Assembly (NCBI GenBank): GCA_041399205.1
Contig: JAWKTK010000030.1
Coordinates: 1 to 64,000 of the forward strand
Origin: JAGQOZ01 sp041399205
GTDB taxonomy: Bacteria > Planctomycetota > Planctomycetia > Pirellulales > Pirellulaceae
DNA length: 64,000 nucleotides
Reading direction: 5' to 3'
The position numbers and the translations under genes were made by a program. Below the pieces are notes generated by a model. The model ran no database searches and was not told the origin of the DNA. It saw only the letters and a program-made list of their open reading frames with translations. Of this stretch, positions 10,017 to 20,654 are shown one piece after another (position 1 is the first letter of the stretch; every line of letters starts with the position of its first letter).

Positions 10017-12140
10017 CTACTTGCGGCGAATTCGCAACATGCCCAACAAACCGATACCGATCAACACGATGCTGGATGGTTCCGGTACGGCCGCCACGCC
10101 ACCTCGTGGTCCCAGTTCGTAGCCGCCGTCCGTAAAGGCAACGACAAAATCCGCACTGGTGAATTCACCGTCACCGTTCCAGTCACCGCTGGCCCATGTA
10201 GCTGCTTGACCGGTTTCGTACTTGCCTTCAGTGAAGACTTGCACAAAGTCGGATGAATTGAATTCTCCATCCAAGTTGGAGTCACCCATCCACGTTCCGA
10301 CAACGTCGCGAACATAAGCAATCCGGTCTTCCACGTTCTTAATGGCGTCAATGGCAGCTGCCGGGTCGGAGCCCAACGTTACTTCACCTGTCAACGGGTT
10401 GAACGTCCAAGAAAGAGCTGGATCGCTGGACAAAATCACTGGTGTTCCCACAATGGAATCCGCATCGATGATGTCAAACGTATCTCCATCTGCCACATTA
10501 CCAATCGTGTTTAAGAGGAAGGTAACACCGTCAACATCCAAGATTGTGGAATAGACGCCGTTATCTGGATTATCAACGGCAATTTTGTCAGCCGTGTCGT
10601 CATCGCCGTTCAATTCAAACGCCCACGGTCGAGCGTCAGAAAGCTCGGCTACCTTATCCGCACTCAGCAGCGGCCGAACACTCGAACGCAAGTGCGAATC
10701 GGGGATATACAGCGATTCCGCGTCGACGATATCCAGCGGATCTTCTGGCGCCTCTGGGAAGCCTGGCGCGCCGCCCACTTCGCCATTTTCTACATCGTAA
10801 TCCCAATAGATCACGCCCGAATCGCCACCGCCACCTTCGGCCATATTGAATTCCACCGCAATCCATTCACCGCCGTCCGCGACGCTCAAGTCGATTTCGC
10901 CATCGCCTTGTCCGCCGCCATTTCCGGTACGAAGAACGTTGGTCCAGGCGTTGTCATCAATCAGAACTTCGTCCGGCGAATCGCCAGCCACGCCGCTGCC
11001 GTCCGAATCAACAGCCCAGTACGTGTAATCATCCACGCCGTCCGTAAAGCGATAGGTACCTGACTGCGGAACAAACAATTCACCAGTGGCGCGGACTACA
11101 TACTGATCTAGATTCCCGGTAGCTCCCGTTTCGTCTGGATAATTAACCAAGTCACCAATCGGAGCGTCCGAACCAGACCACCATGTGGTGCCGTGACCTG
11201 CTTGGAACGTGGGTACCATCTGTTCCACGGTGTCAAAAATTTGCTCGACTCCGTCTTTGCTGCCCGGATTATTCGCTCGATACCATTCCTGCGCCAGACC
11301 GGGCGTTGGATCGCCGGCTTCGCCAAAGACTTGATTCGCGTTGGCGCCAGCAATGGTCATGGTGCCAATGTTTTGAGCGCCAAAAACGGCAGTGGGAGGT
11401 GCAACACCCATCAGCGAACGAATGCCGTCCACATCCAGTGCTTCGTCCCAGACGCTAATGTCATCCATCAAACCGCCGTGACTGGCGGTACCGATCGCGT
11501 CCGCACCGAAAGCTGCTTCCGTGATGAAATTCAACGGGTCCTTCAAGTCCGCGCCGGAATCATGAAACAGGTCACCATTGATGTAAATTGCCGTGTAGCC
11601 TTCGTCCTTTACATAGGCAAAATGATTCCACTGGCCGCTATACAGAGACGAATCGGCAATATTCTTATTAATTCGCTGATTCGCTCCGCAGCAACCAGCC
11701 ACGTCAAAATAAACCGTTCCATCACCCCAGGGAGCATGTGAACCCAATTGTCGATCTGGACCGAAATAAAATGTCCACTGGCTTACTGGCTGTTCCTCAT
11801 TGCCGTACAACCAAAATGCAATGGTGGCTTGGTCGTTGTCCACCATCGAATCAAAGGCACCTTCCAGTGCCACGTCATTCAGATCCAAAAACGCGCCATT
11901 GTTGAACGCTCCCAGATCCATCGCTCGATCCGTTGCTGCGCCGGTTACTCCGCCACCGGGTGCGGTGTATTCGGCGTTGAACATGATTCCATGAAATCCA
12001 TTTCCACTACTATCCAATGCCGTATCGGCATCCGAAGCATCATTGAAATCATAAAACACAATTTGGTCGGCGTTCACGTTCGCCAAACCCCAACACAACA
12101 GGACCGCCGGAATAGCAGTCCAAGAAATTCGCCATCGCAT
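10017..12140 (-). CDS. LamG-domain, dockerin-like, PEP-CTERM surface protein
   Basis: 707 residues, intact. ATG 12140 has GGGAG 6 nt upstream. A signal peptide (hydrophobic IPAVLLCWGLANVNA) is followed by a concanavalin/LamG-like domain at about 26-240 (YDFNDAS start, QWNHFAYV, AIYINGDL, GLMDDISVWDEAL). A glycine/aspartate-rich PA14-like middle part comes next, then an unnamed module at about 505-595 shared with two paralogues in this window. A dockerin-like double Asp loop (GDSNLDGEFNSSDF, GDWNGDGEFTSADF) lies at about 615-680. The C-terminus is VPEPSS, a hydrophobic helix, then RIRRK: a PEP-CTERM sorting tail, cleaved by an exosortase that is not in this window. Likely cell-surface exposed; the ligand is unknown. 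It has its own terminator. Confidence 0.9.
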   Translation of the reverse strand: MRWRISWTAIPAVLLCWGLANVNADQIVFYDFNDASDADTALDSSGNGFHGIMFNAEYTAPGGGVTGAATDRAMDLGAFNNGAFLDLNDVALEGAFDSMVDNDQATIAFWLYGNEEQPVSQWTFYFGPDRQLGSHAPWGDGTVYFDVAGCCGANQRINKNIADSSLYSGQWNHFAYVKDEGYTAIYINGDLFHDSGADLKDPLNFITEAAFGADAIGTASHGGLMDDISVWDEALDVDGIRSLMGVAPPTAVFGAQNIGTMTIAGANANQVFGEAGDPTPGLAQEWYRANNPGSKDGVEQIFDTVEQMVPTFQAGHGTTWWSGSDAPIGDLVNYPDETGATGNLDQYVVRATGELFVPQSGTYRFTDGVDDYTYWAVDSDGSGVAGDSPDEVLIDDNAWTNVLRTGNGGGQGDGEIDLSVADGGEWIAVEFNMAEGGGGDSGVIYWDYDVENGEVGGAPGFPEAPEDPLDIVDAESLYIPDSHLRSSVRPLLSADKVAELSDARPWAFELNGDDDTADKIAVDNPDNGVYSTILDVDGVTFLLNTIGNVADGDTFDIIDADSIVGTPVILSSDPALSWTFNPLTGEVTLGSDPAAAIDAIKNVEDRIAYVRDVVGTWMGDSNLDGEFNSSDFVQVFTEGKYETGQAATWASGDWNGDGEFTSADFVVAFTDGGYELGPRGGVAAVPEPSSIVLIGIGLLGMLRIRRK

Positions 12141-12346
12141 AAGATGCTCCCAATTTTCCTACCAAACACAACTCAAAGACACGTGCCTCGTTCTCTCTGA
12201 ACCGTTTTGATAACAAGTATCGCCCTTTTAGCCCCTTTGGGATTCTCCAGAATATACGCGACGGCGATTCCTTATTGCAACCGAAAACCTCGGCAGGAAT
12301 AATTGTTTTTCAAAGTTCCTGAATTTTCACACAGAGCGCAAGAACC

Positions 12347-15300
12347 ATGCCTTGGAGGCGATGTACGTTTCTATTTCTCATCGTACTGATGCTGTGGCCC
12401 GATTTCGGGTGCCACAAGACATCGGAAAGCCTTAACGCAGTCGGTCCCAGCACGTCTGAAGAGTTGGAATCAGCGTTGCCGCTGGATCCAGCTCCAGCCG
12501 TCTCCCACAGCACGCAAGTGGTTCCCAATATTGCAACCCAAGCCGTTGCGTCCGAAGTCTTGCCAGAGCTAGTCCACGTCCGTCCGCAGGAAAGCCGTTG
12601 GGACACCGAGTCCTTCAGCGAAGCCGCCTCGGCGCAACTAAAGCAATTAGCCAAACGGTTGCTCGAACGACACAATGAATCGTCGCAGGCGTCGGAGATC
12701 GATTTCTTGATAACGAAATCGTTTCAATCGTCGCCGCTATACCCGGACGATTCGAAAGTCACGTATGAGGTCATGGGCACCGCGGTGCGATTTCCAGTTC
12801 AGGACAGTTCGACACTCTTTCCAACGTCGGCTGTCGGAACGAATCGCTCAATTGCAAAGTCACTTTGAGCTAAGGCGGAATTCGATTTTCATTTTAAAAT
12901 TGTCCGCGTCTCGGCCGACGAGGATGCGATTCGAACCACGGTCTACGTGGAACTAGGCATCGCGTTTTCTGATTCGACTCGACTTGTTCAGCAATCGTCT
13001 GTTTGGAATTGCCAGAATGGACTCGTCAATTGGATTCACCCAAATTGCAATCTTTGGTTGTGGAGCAATGGCAGCAAGTCGAATCACCAAACCGACTGTT
13101 TACCGACGCAACGGCGACTCTGCTGGACGCCAACGAGTGCTACAAAAGGCAATTGATCTACGGTGCGGATCATTGGCGACAGACGGTGCGAGACTAACGA
13201 TTAGCGCAGAATTGCCGGGCCACATGGATTTGGCCGTGGCCGACGTCGCTTCGCTGGGCTGGACGCTCTTCCCTCGCTGCAGAAATGGGCTGGCCTACCA
13301 GAGCTGTCATTGCTTGCAGCGACCTGGGACATTGAAGGGTTGTTAAATGCTGGTGAATCGGTCCCGCCTGGGCTGATTTTGCCACGTCACCACTGTTCAA
13401 CGCGGTCGCTGGCGGAAGCGGAACGCAGGTGCTGGCAGTTAGCCGATTTTTATTTTGTGGTTCGCGAATGACGGACAGGCACTTTTGCTCAACAAGGCAT
13501 TTTTCAATCGCCATCGATGCTGCGATCCATGGCGGCGGCGGACTACGATAACGACGGCGATGTTGACATTTGCGCCTGCGGCTATTTCCCTCGTGAATCT
13601 ATCGGCGACGGCGTAGGACTCGGTCGCCCCATCCCCTATCACGACGCCAACAACGGCGTGCCCAACTTTCTACTGCAAAACAATGGAAGTGGTTCACTGC
13701 AGGATGTCACCAAGGCTGTGGGCCTGAACCAAAACAATCAACCGCTTTTCTTTTGCCGCGTGCTGGGAAGATTATGACAATGATGGCGACCAAGACCTGT
13801 ACGTAGCCAACGATTTTGGGCAAGTAACCTGTATCGTAATGATCAAGGATACTTTGTGGACGTGGCAGCCGACGCAAATGTAGAAGATGTTTCGGCGGGC
13901 ATGTCGGCGGCTTGGGCGGCTTCGATCGAGATGGTCGAATGGACATTTATGTGGGAAACATGTTCTCTTCCGCTGGCAATCCAGTTGCACGTACTAACGA
14001 CGATTCCATTCGTCCACATCCAATGACGTGAACGCAATATCAGCGACACGCGCCGGGCAATACGTTGTTTCGCACACGGGTGAGGAGGTGTTTGACGACG
14101 TCAGTCGTCGCCAACGTCAACATGGGACGATGGTCTTGGGGCTGCAACTTTGCCGACATCAACAACGATGGCTGGGAGGACCTGCTGATAGGCAACGGTA
14201 TGGTGACCAGCCAAGACGACCCGGACGATTTGTGAAGTTTTCTATGGCGGCGAGTTGCGTCGCAATCACCAGCATCGGTTGCCGCGATTCAGACGAATCG
14301 AAACTCGGCCGATTCGTATTTAACGGCGTGGGACGCTTTAGCAACGCTGCTCACCCAAGGCCGGTCGCTCAGCGGCAACGAACAAAATTGCTGTTACTTG
14401 AATCAACCGCGGGCGATTGAGTTCGCCAACGCTTGATTTGTGACGGGATACGACTTTCCTGGAGATAGCCGCGGCAAGCAGTGTTGGACTGGGATCTGAC
14501 GGAGATTTGGATGCGTGGCAGTCCAACCGCACGAGCCCTCGCCTGCGCTTTCTTCGCAACGATTTGAATGCAGCCGAAACGCTTGCTGATCAGAATCGCT
14601 GGATTTCGTTCAAGCTGATCGGTACTACATGCAATCGCGACGCCATCAGCGCTCAGAATCCACAATAACGTTGGCAAGCTCAGATCAACCGATTGTGCGC
14701 ACAGTTCGCGGCGAAGGCTATCTTTCGCAAACCTCCAAACGCATGCCATATTGGACTGGGAACCGCCGCCGAATTAGAGGCGGTGTCGATTCGATGGCCC
14801 GACGGTTCGACCGAGACAATCAACGGCCTTCAGACCAGCACTATCAAGTTACGCAAGGGTGGGGAGGGCAGTGAGCTGGCAACGCCCAGAAAGACGACCA
14901 TTTCGACAGCGGAGATTCGTGCCAATCTTGCCGAACCTCGCGAATCCTTACGGCGCATTGTTCCGCATCGTCGCTTGCCGATGCCAAAGCTAGATTACGT
15001 CGATGCTACTGGCGAACGACAATTCGTCAACGCGAATGCGCCCACACTGGTCGTCGTCTGGGCCACTTGGTGCGTGCCGTGCTTGGAGGAAATCAAGACG
15101 TTCGCGCAGCATCAGGCCGAGTTGTCGCGGCTTGGCGTGGAAGTGTCGCTGCTGTCCGTCGACGAATGGGATCCGGCTGATCCTGATAGCTTCCAATTGC
15201 CTTTTGTAGCACTGAAAAAAATTGGCCAGTTTTTGAACCAGGGCGTTGCGACCGACGCTACCAAGACCAAGTTGGATCTGGTGCAGAATAATTTGCTAAG

Positions 15301-16132
15301 TCGCCACCGGCCGTTAGCGATTCCAGCCAGCTTTTGCTATTGGACGCCGGACGCTTAGCGGCCGTTTACCAAGGAGCAGTGCCGTGGGAAACATTGCAGG
15401 CAGATGTTCAAGCGTTGACGTTGCCGGATAGTGACAGCCGAGACGCTGCGGTGCCGCTGCCCGGTCGTTGGTTTGTCAATGAAGTCCCTGCTGACGTGAT
15501 GTCGGTGGTGCAAAAACTCACGAACGCGGGCCGGCTGGTTGATGCGTTTGGCTATCTGGAAGCCCATTTATTGCCGCTGGCGAAACATCCAGGACAAGAG
15601 CCTTCAGGGTGGCCAGTCGAACAAATTGCCCAGCGCTATTGGAAGTTGGAGTTCAAGCCGGGAAGGCTCGTCAACCGCGACAACCGAACAAGCCCTGCAG
15701 CGAAGTATTCGGGTTTCGCCGCGGCATATGCCCGCGCGCTGCACTTGCCAGTATATTTGAATCACAGAACAAATGGGCGGACGCGTTGAATACGTATCAG
15801 TCCATGTTGCAGCTCCAGTCCAGCAACCCTGCCGTATTGAACAACATGGCGTGGATTTTGGCGACCGTAAACGACACGCATATTCGCGACACATCACGCA
15901 TATCAATTTGCCAAACTCGCCTGCGGGAAGACTCGCCACCAAAGTCCCCACCATGCTCGACACATTGGCCTTAGCCTACGCTCAAGACGGACAATTCGAA
16001 CAGGCAGCACGAACCTTGGAAGACGCAATCTCGCTGGCAGAAACACCGCCCAATCAAAAGCTGCTCGATTCGCTTCGAACCAAAAAAGCTGCGTACGAAG
16101 AAGATCGATTGCCGTATGTTCTAATAGGTTAA
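12347..16132 (+). pseudogene. FG-GAP / ASPIC-UnbV / thioredoxin / TPR lipoprotein gene with many frameshifts
   Basis: Pieces in all three plus-strand frames line up as one protein of about 1250 residues. They are: a lipoprotein-like N-terminus (hydrophobic LFLIVLMLWPDFGC, 12347-12868); LDSPKLQSLVVEQWQQ to YGADHWRQT (about 13000-13190); FG-GAP loops DYDNDGDVD (13540) and DYDNDGDQD (13775); SAAWADFDRDGRMDIYVGN (about 13900) and ADINNDGWEDLLIGNG (14155); an ASPIC/UnbV end with VSIRWPDGST (14790); a TlpA/thioredoxin domain with WCVPC (about 15070); and TPR-like helices to the TAA at 16132. I count roughly ten frame changes and some stops. Motif residues themselves are almost undamaged, so recent decay or indel errors are both possible. 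As read, it cannot make the full protein. Confidence 0.8.
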
Positions 16133-16433
16133 AGCGTCTACATTCTTGTTTGGAAATTGGTGATTCTTCCAATAAATTATTTTTAGAACAATTTTATACT
16201 TTTTAATTGCCTTGCCCTCATTTTTCCTTCCTTTATTCTTTACTTGTTTTTTCCGGTCGTACCATCCATCCAACGAACGTAGCAATATCTCTCGATTATA
16301 CAATTCACCACGTGGAAATTTCCCTTTAATTTCCCAAATGTTACGCTTTTTTCCTAAAACATTGGTCTGGTTTGGATCGTGTCCATCGAGTCTATGGACT
16401 ATAAGGCGTAATCGACGAAAAAGCGGAAGGATA
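16133..16433. other. AT-rich stretch without a convincing gene
   Basis: This 300-bp stretch is clearly more AT-rich than the rest of the window, with runs such as ATTATTTTTAGAACAATTTT and several T-rich tracts. Frames here give only lysine-rich, low-complexity peptides. It sits exactly between the end of the broken ASPIC-thioredoxin-TPR gene and the truncated permease, so it may be a junction of a past rearrangement. No terminal repeats or target-site duplication were recognised. Confidence 0.55.
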
Positions 16434-17618
16434 TTACATAAAGAAAATGCCAACCATGGCGGCAAAGGCGATGGCAATGGCGGCGGCGGGTAGCGAAATC
16501 ACTACGGGCCAGTCTTGGCCTTGTGACCAACTGTTGATGGCCATGGTCACGCCCGTCGACGCGGCTACTCCCAATGCCAGCCCGACCAAACCGCCTACAC
16601 AAGACAGTAAGACCGATTCAATCAAGAACTGACGCAAGATATCCTTCGATCTGGCGCCGACGGCCATGCGAATCCCGATTTCTCGAGTCCGTTCGGTCAC
16701 GGAGACCAACATGATATTCATGATGCCGACGCCACCGACCAATAAAGATATGCCGGCAATCGACGAAAGCAGCAACGTCATGATGCCCGTGATCTGTCCC
16801 AAGATGTTGGCGATCTCCGTAGTATCCTGCACGCCGAAATCGGGTTCATCGCCATCGTCAATATCGTGACGATCCAATAACAGTCCGCGAATTTCTCGTT
16901 CAGCCTTGGCCATCTGATCGGTCGCTCGAGCGGAACAGAGGATCAAATGCACATCGTCAAAGCTGGAGCCCCACAGTCGTTTGCGAACCGTGGTGTACGG
17001 CAACAGCACCACGTTGTCCTGATCTTCGCCGACGATATTCGCGCCCTTTTCTTCCAGCACGCCAATAATGCGAAAGGGAATGTTTCGAATTCGCACCGTT
17101 TCTCCCAGCGGATTGGCCGTTTGAAATAGTTTCTCCACGACCGTTTGGCCTACCACGCAGACCTTGGCAGCCGAAGCGACTTCGCTATCCGTAAAGAAAG
17201 CTCCATAACGCAGTTGCCAATTCCGCACGGTCAGATATTGCAGACCGACACCGACCGTTTCTCGAGGCTGCCAGTTGGCGTTGCCATAGATTACTTGCCC
17301 ACCTGCCATGACCAGCGGAGTGGCGGCGACAATGGTGCTGCATTCTTCCACAATGGCTTCTGCATCGGCGGCGGTCAGTGTCACGTGTTGCCCCTGCCGC
17401 ACACCGTCTCGCTGTTGTGATTCGGGATAGACAACCACCATGTTGGTTCCCAGTGCTTCAAACTGGCCCAAGACCAATTCACGAGCACTCTGGCCAATCG
17501 ACACCATGGTTGTCACAGCGGCAATGCCAATGACTACGCCCAGGACCGTCAAACTGGCTCGCATCTTGTTCTTCGCTAACGCTCGCAAGGCAATCTTCAG
17601 CGAAACCCAGATATTCAT
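16434..17618 (-). CDS. MacB-like ABC transporter permease (FtsX fold), shortened C-terminus
   Basis: 394 residues. The N-terminal helix and MacB periplasmic-core pattern are visible (ALRALAKNKMRASLTVLGVVIGIAAV; LGTNMVVVYP). The FtsX permease part follows from about residue 270 (SIAGISLLVGGVGIMNIMLVSVTERTREIGIRMAVGA), with further membrane helices. It has no ATPase domain, unlike E. coli MacB. The protein stops at GIFFM; family members usually continue with a YPARKAA...DP.EALRYE-like tail of about 20 residues, so the end is truncated or frameshifted. The MFP gene ends 21 nt upstream, a two-gene operon. No ATP-binding subunit is present nearby. Likely exports a small molecule or peptide with the adaptor, if still functional. 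Confidence 0.8.
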   Translation of the reverse strand: MNIWVSLKIALRALAKNKMRASLTVLGVVIGIAAVTTMVSIGQSARELVLGQFEALGTNMVVVYPESQQRDGVRQGQHVTLTAADAEAIVEECSTIVAATPLVMAGGQVIYGNANWQPRETVGVGLQYLTVRNWQLRYGAFFTDSEVASAAKVCVVGQTVVEKLFQTANPLGETVRIRNIPFRIIGVLEEKGANIVGEDQDNVVLLPYTTVRKRLWGSSFDDVHLILCSARATDQMAKAEREIRGLLLDRHDIDDGDEPDFGVQDTTEIANILGQITGIMTLLLSSIAGISLLVGGVGIMNIMLVSVTERTREIGIRMAVGARSKDILRQFLIESVLLSCVGGLVGLALGVAASTGVTMAINSWSQGQDWPVVISLPAAAIAIAFAAMVGIFFM

Positions 17619-17639
17619 CCAACCGTTCCTTCGCCGCGT

Positions 17640-18983
17640 CTATTTCTTGCCTTGTTCCACATCGACCACCAGCTTCTGGCCTTCCTTTAATTCGCCCGAC
17701 AGCACTTCGGCGAATTTGCTTTCCGTCAATCCAACGGTAACTTCGATAGCTCGCAAGAATTCTCCGTCTTGAATCCAGACATGTTTCTTGCGATTCGATT
17801 TACGTTTCAATTCTTCTTCAAAAACCGAACCTTCTTCGTCCTCCGTCGATGTGTCTGCTTCGCTGTTGTCTGGATCTTTGTCGGCGTCTGGAGGATCGAC
17901 AGCTTCATCCTTTTCGTTACCGTCGTCCTTACCTTTATTCGAATCAGCATCGGGACCGTCTAGGATCTTACGGTCATCCGGATGCACCCATTCTCGATTG
18001 CCGGGATAGTATCGCAAGGCCGCTCGAGGAACTCGAAGCACATCTTGCTTTTCTTCAATCTGGAACGTCAGATCCGCCGTCATACCAGGCAAAAGTTTCA
18101 GATCTGGGTTGGGCGCGGAAACGACCACGGGATAGGTCACCACATTTTGAGTGACGGTCGAACTGAAGCGAATTTGCTTGATGGTGCCTTCAAAGATGTC
18201 ATCAGGATAAGCGCTGACTTGGAACTGCACGGGTTGCGATCGTTCTTGCGCCAATCGAATCCGGCCAATATCCATTTCATCGATGGAAGCATATACATAC
18301 ATTTCTTCTCGCATCCCGGGTGCCACGATGAACAATTCAGGTGCCTGGAATTGCGCGGCCAGCGTCTGTCCTTCGTCAATTTTGCGATCAATCACCGTAC
18401 CATCCGTAGGCGAAGTGACTTCGGTATACGCTCGGTTCGCTAATGAATTGTCCAGATTTGCCTGTGCTTGCTTGACAGACGCCTGAGCAACCACTAACTG
18501 CGCTTCCAATGATTTTCGAGCGAACTTGTATTGATCCAGTTCGGCTTGCGAGATGAATTCAGGGTCTTCGGCATACAGATCCAGTGAACGTCGTTCGTCG
18601 TTGATCGCTTGCTGCAGCACCGCTTCCGCTCGTTCCACGTCGGCCAAGCGAGTTGCCAGAGCGGCTTCGTCTCGCGCAACGGCGGCGTCGTAGATCCGAG
18701 GATCTACTTTGGCCATTAACTGCCCCGCTTTGACTTCGTCGTTGAAATCGACCAGAAGGTCAACGATGGGGCCAGACACAAAGCTGCCGACGATGACTTC
18801 TAGACGAGGCTTAATGGTTCCTGTGGCGCGAACATTCGATCGCAATTTGCCTCGCGTCACTTCTTCAAACCGAAACGTAGGCTTGTTTCGTTCCTTTAGA
18901 TAGTTCTTGACATAGGGCGTCGCCGCCGCAATGGCACCACCCAGAACCCCGATAATGATTAAGAACCGAATCCAAAAACGCAT
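17640..18983 (-). CDS. MacA/HlyD-type periplasmic adaptor (membrane fusion protein)
   Basis: 447 residues. A single N-terminal membrane anchor (FLIIIGVLGGAIAAATPYV) is followed by a barrel-sandwich half-motif (VRATGTIKPRLEVIVGSFVSGPIVDLLVDFNDEVKAGQLMAKVD), an alpha-helical hairpin rich in Ala/Glu/Arg at about 100-185, the second lipoyl half (EVTSPTDGTVIDRKIDEGQ) and beta-barrel/MPD regions. An unusual acidic, low-complexity insert (about residues 335-395, many D, E, S, K) precedes the final domain. It is followed 21 nt later by the permease, as in Mac-type tripartite exporters. The family links an inner-membrane ABC permease to an outer-membrane channel; substrate unknown. Confidence 0.85.
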   Translation of the reverse strand: MRFWIRFLIIIGVLGGAIAAATPYVKNYLKERNKPTFRFEEVTRGKLRSNVRATGTIKPRLEVIVGSFVSGPIVDLLVDFNDEVKAGQLMAKVDPRIYDAAVARDEAALATRLADVERAEAVLQQAINDERRSLDLYAEDPEFISQAELDQYKFARKSLEAQLVVAQASVKQAQANLDNSLANRAYTEVTSPTDGTVIDRKIDEGQTLAAQFQAPELFIVAPGMREEMYVYASIDEMDIGRIRLAQERSQPVQFQVSAYPDDIFEGTIKQIRFSSTVTQNVVTYPVVVSAPNPDLKLLPGMTADLTFQIEEKQDVLRVPRAALRYYPGNREWVHPDDRKILDGPDADSNKGKDDGNEKDEAVDPPDADKDPDNSEADTSTEDEEGSVFEEELKRKSNRKKHVWIQDGEFLRAIEVTVGLTESKFAEVLSGELKEGQKLVVDVEQGKK

Positions 18984-19125
18984 GAACGACTCAAAACTGA
19001 CAGCTTCTCAAGGTTACTTTCTGGAAAACGACTGATTATACATGCTATTCTGCTTGCCAGTGATGGAACGATTGCTTATTCGTCTCTAAACCAAGAATAT
19101 TTCCGCTGTTTCCAGGAGCGAACCT

Positions 19126-20487
19126 GTGTCGAACCCTTTGAACTTAAATCGCTTTGCATTGCTGATGATCGTCACGTTTTCTTGGCACCTTGCTACGGAA
19201 ACGTCGAATTACCTATTCGCTCAAAGTGACGCATTACATAAGTACGTGCAGAAGCCCGACGAATCGTACGACTGGACGCTGCGAAAAGAATTCAAAGTAC
19301 TAGGTTCGTCCGCAGCTGAAATTACAATGACCAGCCAAACGTGGAAAGACATCAAATGGCAGCACCGACTGTTTGTCATCAAACCGGCCAACATGGAAGC
19401 CGACGTGGACCACGCCATGCTGTTCATCACTGGCGGAGGCTGGAAAGATTCGTACGCCGACCCCAACGCGGAGGATCCCGTCCCCAGTGAAGCTCGCATG
19501 TTTGCCGCCCTGGCGGCGCGACTGGGCACACCGGTCGCCGTGCTAACGCATGTTCCCTTTCAGCCCATTTTTGATGGCAAAGTGGAAGACGAAATCATTG
19601 CGTACACGTTTGCCGAATTCATGAAGTCCGGCGATGTCGAATGGCCCTTGCTGCTACCGATGGTGAAAAGCGCCGTGCGAGCCATGGATACGGTAACTGC
19701 CTTTGGAACAGAACATTGGGACGTCCAGCTTAAGACGTTCACGGTAACCGGAGCGTCCAAGCGAGGTTGGACGACATGGCTGACGGGTGCGGTTGATTCG
19801 CGAGTCACCGCGATTGCACCCATGGTGATCGACATGCTGAATATGTCACCCCAGATGCGTCATCAACGCAAGGCCTGGGGTAGTGTTTCCACTGAAATCA
19901 ATGACTATTCGGAACAAGGTCTAATGGAACATCTGGATACAGAACGAGGCCAACAGTTGCAGCAAATTGTGGATCCTTATCGTTATCGTCAAGCCTTGAA
20001 AATGCCTAAACTCATTATGTTGGGAACGAATGATGACTATTGGCCCATCGATGCGCTGAACCTGTATTGGAACGACCTACAGGGGCCCAAGACCATTCTG
20101 TATGTACCAAATAACCGACACGGACTTAACGATCTTCCTCGAATCACCGGTGGACTGAACGCCCTGCATCAGAACGCTCGAGGAAAGTTCGCATTCCCCA
20201 AAATGCAGTGGGAATTTGACGGCGACACGAAACAAATTCGCTTGAAACTCTCAGCCGATGTAACGCCGAAAAACGTCTTGGCTTGGTCCACCGAATCGGA
20301 AGATCGTGACTTTCGCAATGACACCTGGACTTCCAAGCCGATGCAGCGCGACGGCAACGCGTTTCTGATTGCCATGACACCCTCCAAACCGCATGCGGCA
20401 CTAATTGGCGAAGCGGAATTCGAATGCAACGGCATGCCGTTCTTTCTTTCCACCACCGTCAAAGTGCTGGAACCGTCTGCCAATTAG
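19126..20487 (+). CDS. PhoPQ-activated pathogenicity-related (PqaA-type) alpha/beta hydrolase
   Basis: 453 residues with GTG start at 19126. A hydrophobic N-terminus (FALLMIVTFSWHLAT) suggests export. The protein matches the PqaA family: an ALHKYVQKPDESYDW-like opening, the MLFITGGGW oxyanion region near residue 105, and the nucleophile elbow VTGASKRGW near residue 211 (Ser within GASKRG). The later GTNDDYWPIDAL and PNNRHGL segments provide the usual Asp and His. Function in the family is poorly defined; in Salmonella the name reflects PhoPQ regulation. Divergent from the MFP gene; the next plus-strand gene starts 168 bp downstream. Confidence 0.85.
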   Translation: MSNPLNLNRFALLMIVTFSWHLATETSNYLFAQSDALHKYVQKPDESYDWTLRKEFKVLGSSAAEITMTSQTWKDIKWQHRLFVIKPANMEADVDHAMLFITGGGWKDSYADPNAEDPVPSEARMFAALAARLGTPVAVLTHVPFQPIFDGKVEDEIIAYTFAEFMKSGDVEWPLLLPMVKSAVRAMDTVTAFGTEHWDVQLKTFTVTGASKRGWTTWLTGAVDSRVTAIAPMVIDMLNMSPQMRHQRKAWGSVSTEINDYSEQGLMEHLDTERGQQLQQIVDPYRYRQALKMPKLIMLGTNDDYWPIDALNLYWNDLQGPKTILYVPNNRHGLNDLPRITGGLNALHQNARGKFAFPKMQWEFDGDTKQIRLKLSADVTPKNVLAWSTESEDRDFRNDTWTSKPMQRDGNAFLIAMTPSKPHAALIGEAEFECNGMPFFLSTTVKVLEPSAN

Positions 20488-20654
20488 TTGAACAAGTCGG
20501 TACCAGCGTCCAACGGGCGACGTTCATCAAGTCCAACAAAAACGAAGAAAGTCTGCCGCGAAATATCACGTCCGACGGAACCATCCGCAACCGTCTGGCT
20601 TTCTGGAACGAGCCAGACATTGTCGTAGGGGCTAATGGAAAGTTGGAGCTGATA

